From assembly GCA_964646605.1 (NCBI GenBank), contig CAZYEX010000163.1, forward strand, positions 1-17,514: a stretch of 17,514 nt of DNA. Direction: 5' to 3'. This document shows, one piece after another, positions 14,519 through 17,514 of this stretch (positions within the stretch are counted from its first letter, which is position 1; each line of letters opens with the position of its first letter). The DNA is from SBAX01 sp964646605. GTDB taxonomy: Bacteria > Planctomycetota > Phycisphaerae > UBA1845. The notes below the pieces were generated by a model. The model was given only the letters and a program-made list of their open reading frames with translations. It did no database searches and was not told the DNA's origin. The position numbers were made by a program, and so were the translations under genes.

Positions 14519-15546
14519 GCACGCCCTCCCACCACGCCGCCCGGACCGTACTGCTTCTCGTAATAGGTCAGGTATTCCCCGGTCTTGATTCGCCGCCACC
14601 AGTCGTCGTGTTTCGCATACCAGTCGATGGTCTCGGCCAGACCGCGATCGAAGGGAATCCGCGGCTGCCAACCCAGCTCGCCCTGCAACCGGCTGGCATC
14701 CATCGCATAGCGCCGGTCATGCCCCGGACGGTCTTTGACGAACTCGATCGCCGATTCGTCGCGTCCCACATGGGCGAGAATCTTGCGGGCCACTTCGATG
14801 TTCGACAATTCGTAGTCCCCGCCGATGTTGTAGACCGTCCCCGGTTTGCCCCGCTCGAAAACCGCAAGGATCGCGGCGCAATGGTCGAGCACGTGGATCC
14901 AGTCGCGCACGTTCAGTCCGTCGCCGTAGAGCGGGACCGATTTGCCTTCCAGGAGATTGGTGATGAAAAGGGGGATGAACTTCTCCGGGAACTGATACGG
15001 CCCGTAGTTGTTGGAGCATCGCGTGATCAGCGTCGGCAGGCCGAACGTGTGCTGGTAGGACTCGATCAACAAATCGGCGGCCGCCTTCGAGGCGCTGTAC
15101 GGGCTGCTCGGCGCCAGCGGCGAGTCCTCGCGAAAGCGCCCCGTCGCTCCCAACGACCCGTACACCTCGTCCGTGGAAACCTGGAGAAACCGCGGCACCC
15201 GGTACGTCCGCGCGAGGTCGAGCAGGACCTGCACGCCCAACACGTTGGTACGCACGAACTCCTGCGCCCCGAGAATGCTCCGATCGACGTGCGACTCCGC
15301 CGCGAAGTTGATGATCCCCTCGATCCCCTCTTCGAACAAAGGCTTGAGGGCGTCGGCGTCGCAGATGTTCGCCCGCACAAACCGACATCGCCCGTCTTCC
15401 AGGCATCCGGCGAGGTTTTCGAGGTTGCCCGCGTAGGTCAGCGCGTCCAAGGCCGCCATTTGTGCCAGCGGGCGCTCGGCGCGGATCATGCGGACAAAGT
15501 TGCTGCCGATAAACCCCGCCGCCCCCGTGACCAGAATTCTCTGCAT
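14515..15546 (-). CDS. rfbB: dTDP-glucose 4,6-dehydratase
   Basis: This 343-residue enzyme converts dTDP-glucose to dTDP-4-keto-6-deoxyglucose using bound NAD+. It has GAAGFIG (8-14), the active-site STDEVYG (124-130) with T125, D126 and E127, and YSASK (150-154). Further marks are RCSNNYGPYQFPEKFIPLFI and GDGLNVRDWIHV. Length is usual. It is the first gene of a two-gene operon with rfbD. rfbA and rfbC, needed for the complete rhamnose route, are not in the window and must be encoded elsewhere if the pathway is complete. Its promoter should lie in the 158 bases shared with the divergent tRNA-Arg. Confidence 0.95.
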   Translation of the reverse strand: MQRILVTGAAGFIGSNFVRMIRAERPLAQMAALDALTYAGNLENLAGCLEDGRCRFVRANICDADALKPLFEEGIEGIINFAAESHVDRSILGAQEFVRTNVLGVQVLLDLARTYRVPRFLQVSTDEVYGSLGATGRFREDSPLAPSSPYSASKAAADLLIESYQHTFGLPTLITRCSNNYGPYQFPEKFIPLFITNLLEGKSVPLYGDGLNVRDWIHVLDHCAAILAVFERGKPGTVYNIGGDYELSNIEVARKILAHVGRDESAIEFVKDRPGHDRRYAMDASRLQGELGWQPRIPFDRGLAETIDWYAKHDDWWRRIKTGEYLTYYEKQYGPGGVVGGRA

Positions 15547-15664
15547 GCCCGGCTACCCCTTCGACCGCCCCTTGGTCCCGCGATCGTAGGGGCCGTTCCG
15601 CCTTTCGTCGATAGTTCGACGTACGTCTGGAAGGACCACACAACCAGCCGAAGAAAACGCGCGG

Positions 15665-15692
15665 TTGCAGATGAGGGGCTCCTAGGTATCAT
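15665..15692 (+). promoter_or_regulatory. Probable promoter of tRNA-Arg
   Basis: TTGCAG (15665-15670), a 16-base spacer and TATCAT (15687-15692) lie just before tRNA-Arg. Transcription would start near 15699, about six bases before the tRNA. Confidence 0.55.
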
Positions 15693-15704
15693 GGACCTCC
15701 GTCC

Positions 15705-15778
15705 GCGCCGCTAGCTCAATTGGACAGAGCATCGGTCTACGGAACCGAAGGTTGCTGGTTCGACTCCAGCGCGGCGCA
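15705..15778 (+). tRNA. tRNA-Arg (anticodon ACG)
   Basis: A full cloverleaf is present: acceptor arms GCGCCGC and GCGGCGC pair perfectly, the D arm is GCTC...GAGC, the anticodon stem TCGGT/ACCGA holds the loop CTACGGA (anticodon ACG), the T arm is GCTGG/CCAGC, and the discriminator is A. The A at position 34 would be edited to inosine so that CGU, CGC and CGA are read. CCA is not encoded. An integrase gene begins 115 bases downstream, which suggests that this tRNA gene is the insertion site of an integrated element. Confidence 0.95.
15754..15778 (+). other. Candidate attachment site (tRNA-Arg 3' end)
   Basis: The T arm and acceptor 3' half are the usual core of integrase attachment sites in tRNA genes, and an integrase follows in the same orientation. 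The matching second copy would lie at the far end of the element, outside the window, so the core limits cannot be fixed here. Confidence 0.4.
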
Positions 15779-15857
15779 GTGTCGAAAAAGTGCTGAAATT
15801 GCAGGGGTTTCCTGCGATATCCCGTCACGCGACGGAGCGGCCATTACCAAGGCGATT

Positions 15858-15874
15858 CCGGGTAGGCTACCCGG
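15858..15874. repeat. Perfect palindrome before the integrase gene
   Basis: CCGGGTAG and CTACCCGG flank a central G at 15866. The repeat ends five bases before the integrase ribosome binding site. It may be an operator or an arm-type protein site, or an RNA hairpin that limits translation. Confidence 0.5.
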
Positions 15875-15879
15875 AGCTT

Positions 15880-15884
15880 GGAGG
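15880..15884 (+). promoter_or_regulatory. Ribosome binding site of the integrase
   Basis: GGAGG sits 8 bases before GTG at 15893. This favours GTG over the upstream TTG at 15878, which overlaps the site itself. Confidence 0.6.
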
Positions 15885-15892
15885 CTGCTACC

Positions 15893-17173
15893 GTGAAAAA
15901 ACCAAAGTCACCCCCACCGATCCCACCGCTACGGCTCCACAAGGGCAGTGGGCAAGGGTACGTCGTGCTGGACGGCCTGCGTCACTATGTCGGGCGCTAT
16001 GGCCTGCCCGACACCCAAGCAAAGTATGACCGCCTGACGGCTGAATGGTTGAAGGCGGGCCGTCGCCTGCCCGTGGAACCCAAGGCCGTCACCCTGGCGG
16101 AGGTCTGCGCCGCCTACTGGCGTCACGTCCAAACCCGCTACCCTGAGTGCTCGGGCACCGGCCAACCAGTAGGGGAGGCTTGGACCGCACACACAGCGCT
16201 CAAGCCCGTCACCGAACGGTACGGCGACATCAAGGCCGTGGAGTTCGGACCGCTGCGGCTCAAGGTGGTCCGCGACACGTTCATCCAACGCGGCCTAAAC
16301 CGCCGGTACGTCAACAGGTTGACCCATCGAATCGTCCGCATGTTCCGATGGGCTGTGGCGGAGGAGATGATCCCGCCCGCAGCGCTGCAAGCATTGGAGG
16401 CCGTCGCCGGGCTGCGTCACGGGGAAACGACCGCGCCAGAGTCGATCAAGGTGAATTCCGTTCCCGATGCGATCGTGGACGAGACCTTGAAGCATTGCAC
16501 CCCCACCATCAGGGCGATGATTGAGCTTCAACGTCACACCGGGATGAGGCCGGGTGAAGTCTGCACGATGCGAACCGCCGACATCGACACGACGAGCAAG
16601 GTCTGGCTCTACACCCCGATGCACCACAAGACGGAGCACGCGGGCAAGTCAAGGCCGATCTACTTGGGACCGAAGGGGCAGGAGGTCATCGGTCCGTTTC
16701 TGAAGCTGGAGACGCTCGCCTACATTTTCAGCCCAGCGCAGTCCGAGCGGGAGCGGCTGGAGTGCCTGCACGCGAAGCGGGTAACGCCCAAGGGACAAGG
16801 CAACGAACCGGGGACGAATCGAAGGCGACGCGCCCGCAAGCCGGGCGGGCGATACACCACCCAGAGCTACGGCAAGGCGATTGCGGCGGCGTGTATGCAG
16901 GCGTGGCCTGCGCCGATCCATCCTCCGAAGGGAACCAAGGGCGAGACGTTGAAGAAATGGCGCAAGGAAAATCACAAGGCTCTTTTGGAATGGCGTCGGG
17001 AGCACCGTTGGCACCCTCATCAACTGAGGCACGCCTACGCGACCCGTGTGAAACGTGAGCACGGCGTCGAAACGGCACGGATTCTGTTGGGCCATTCGAG
17101 TGTGAACGTGACTGAGCTTTACGGGGAAGCCGACACGGCCAAAGCGATTCGGGTCGCACGGAAAATCGGGTAA
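15893..17173 (+). CDS. Tyrosine recombinase / integrase
   Basis: This 426-residue site-specific recombinase probably integrates and excises the element at tRNA-Arg. An N-terminal basic region and a SAM-like core-binding domain (about 65-165) precede the catalytic domain. The active-site residues are R219 in HTGMRPGEV, K246 in HHKTEHAGKSRP, H376 and R379 in HQLRHAYATR, H401 in LLGHSSV and the nucleophile Y410 in TELYGEA. Between the lysine and the HxxR box lies a long basic insertion (about 280-370) containing RRRRARKPGGRYTTQSYGKA, a layout I associate with planctomycete integrases. All catalytic residues are present, so it should be active. The start is set by GGAGG at 15880. Confidence 0.93.
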   Translation: MKKPKSPPPIPPLRLHKGSGQGYVVLDGLRHYVGRYGLPDTQAKYDRLTAEWLKAGRRLPVEPKAVTLAEVCAAYWRHVQTRYPECSGTGQPVGEAWTAHTALKPVTERYGDIKAVEFGPLRLKVVRDTFIQRGLNRRYVNRLTHRIVRMFRWAVAEEMIPPAALQALEAVAGLRHGETTAPESIKVNSVPDAIVDETLKHCTPTIRAMIELQRHTGMRPGEVCTMRTADIDTTSKVWLYTPMHHKTEHAGKSRPIYLGPKGQEVIGPFLKLETLAYIFSPAQSERERLECLHAKRVTPKGQGNEPGTNRRRRARKPGGRYTTQSYGKAIAAACMQAWPAPIHPPKGTKGETLKKWRKENHKALLEWRREHRWHPHQLRHAYATRVKREHGVETARILLGHSSVNVTELYGEADTAKAIRVARKIG

Positions 17174-17286
17174 GCTGTTTTCGTCGGGCGTCCGGTTCGC
17201 TACCGGATGAACGATCGGGCGCGGCGTGTTGGTCCTACCCTTCCGACACGTCACGTCCGGTCGGCCCGACCTTGAAAGGGTAGATG

Positions 17287-17514
17287 ATGCGAACACAGAA
17301 GGCACTCACTCGCAAGTACATCCTCTCGAAAGTTATGCCCGACGGGCAACGATTCTGCGATCAACCGATCACAGACGCCGACCGGCGATGGTTCGCGGCA
17401 ATTCTTCGGCAAGTCGAACGGCTCGAAACAGCCCGCACGGAATTACTGCCGTCGTGGAACGCGACGAAGCCCGACTGGGAAGGGTTGGAACTGGCGATCA
17501 CCCGAGCAACCGGC
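17287..17514 (+). CDS. Unknown gene of the island, cut by the right edge
   Basis: From the ATG at 17287, 76 codons stay open to the end: MRTQKALTRKYILSKVMPDG, then a segment with RRWFAAILRQVERLETA that may form a helix. AAAGGG at 17275-17280 lies 6 bases before this ATG; an adjacent ATG at 17284 is also possible. The gene follows the integrase by 113 bases in the same direction. No family is recognised from this part. Confidence 0.6.
   Translation, partial: MRTQKALTRKYILSKVMPDGQRFCDQPITDADRRWFAAILRQVERLETARTELLPSWNATKPDWEGLELAITRATG

Larger units (their letters stand above)
15779..17514 (+). mobile_element. Left end of an integrated genetic element
   Basis: A tRNA gene, a tyrosine recombinase and an unknown gene in the same direction are the classic left end of a genomic island or integrative element. 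Only the integrase and the start of one more gene are inside the window, so the type of element (prophage, island, conjugative) cannot be told. Confidence 0.55.

Noticed and set aside
14608..15714. 368-codon plus-strand open frame
   Set aside because: Antisense to rfbB, which has all catalytic motifs; no domain in the plus-strand reading.
1..17514. CRISPR array, toxin-antitoxin pair or known defence operon
   Set aside because: No regularly spaced direct repeats and no matching gene pair were seen in the window.

Overview
The window looks like a chromosomal segment of a planctomycete (Planctomycetota, probably Phycisphaerae-like or a related uncultured lineage). The support is high GC, secreted lipoproteins with FG-GAP repeats, a propeller protein ending in a dockerin-like pair of calcium loops, and a tyrosine recombinase with the long basic insertion I associate with planctomycete integrases. 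This assignment is inference from gene families, not from a phylogeny.

Left part (1-1770): the first 11 codons of an unrecognised minus-strand gene run off the left edge. They are followed by a propeller/dockerin gene that has no signal peptide and no ribosome binding site, so its 5' end is probably lost. A 629-base gene-free stretch (1069-1697) is packed with inverted repeats, including a cloverleaf-like palindrome at 1467-1536. It ends at a minus-strand tRNA-Asp(GTC).

Lipoprotein and iron region (1850-6834): two back-to-back promoters serve tRNA-Asp to the left and three small lipoprotein genes to the right. The first two lipoproteins are diverged paralogues sharing an FNPAF motif after the lipobox. 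Next comes a complete ferrous iron uptake operon: feoA, feoB and a small FeoB-associated cysteine-containing membrane protein.

Middle (6836-12703): a minus-strand seven-blade FG-GAP lipoprotein, an inositol-monophosphatase-family enzyme, a 39-residue single-pass membrane protein with a clean ribosome binding site, and a small minus-strand lipoprotein. Divergent from the last is hslV-hslU (ATP-dependent protease), then rpsU (ribosomal protein bS21) with a TTG start, its own promoter and a terminator.

Right part (12805-15546): a FabG-like short-chain reductase converges on rfbD, which overlaps rfbB by four bases. These two enzymes act in dTDP-L-rhamnose synthesis.

Right edge (15665-17514): tRNA-Arg(ACG) with its own promoter is followed at once by a tyrosine recombinase gene and a partial unknown gene. 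This is the standard layout of an integrated element using the 3' end of a tRNA gene, and the body of the island lies beyond the window. No CRISPR array, recognised defence system or complete insertion sequence is visible. The least explained items are the palindrome cluster, the paralogous lipoprotein trio, an unusual HslU pore loop, a Cys/His cluster in FeoB, and the island edge.
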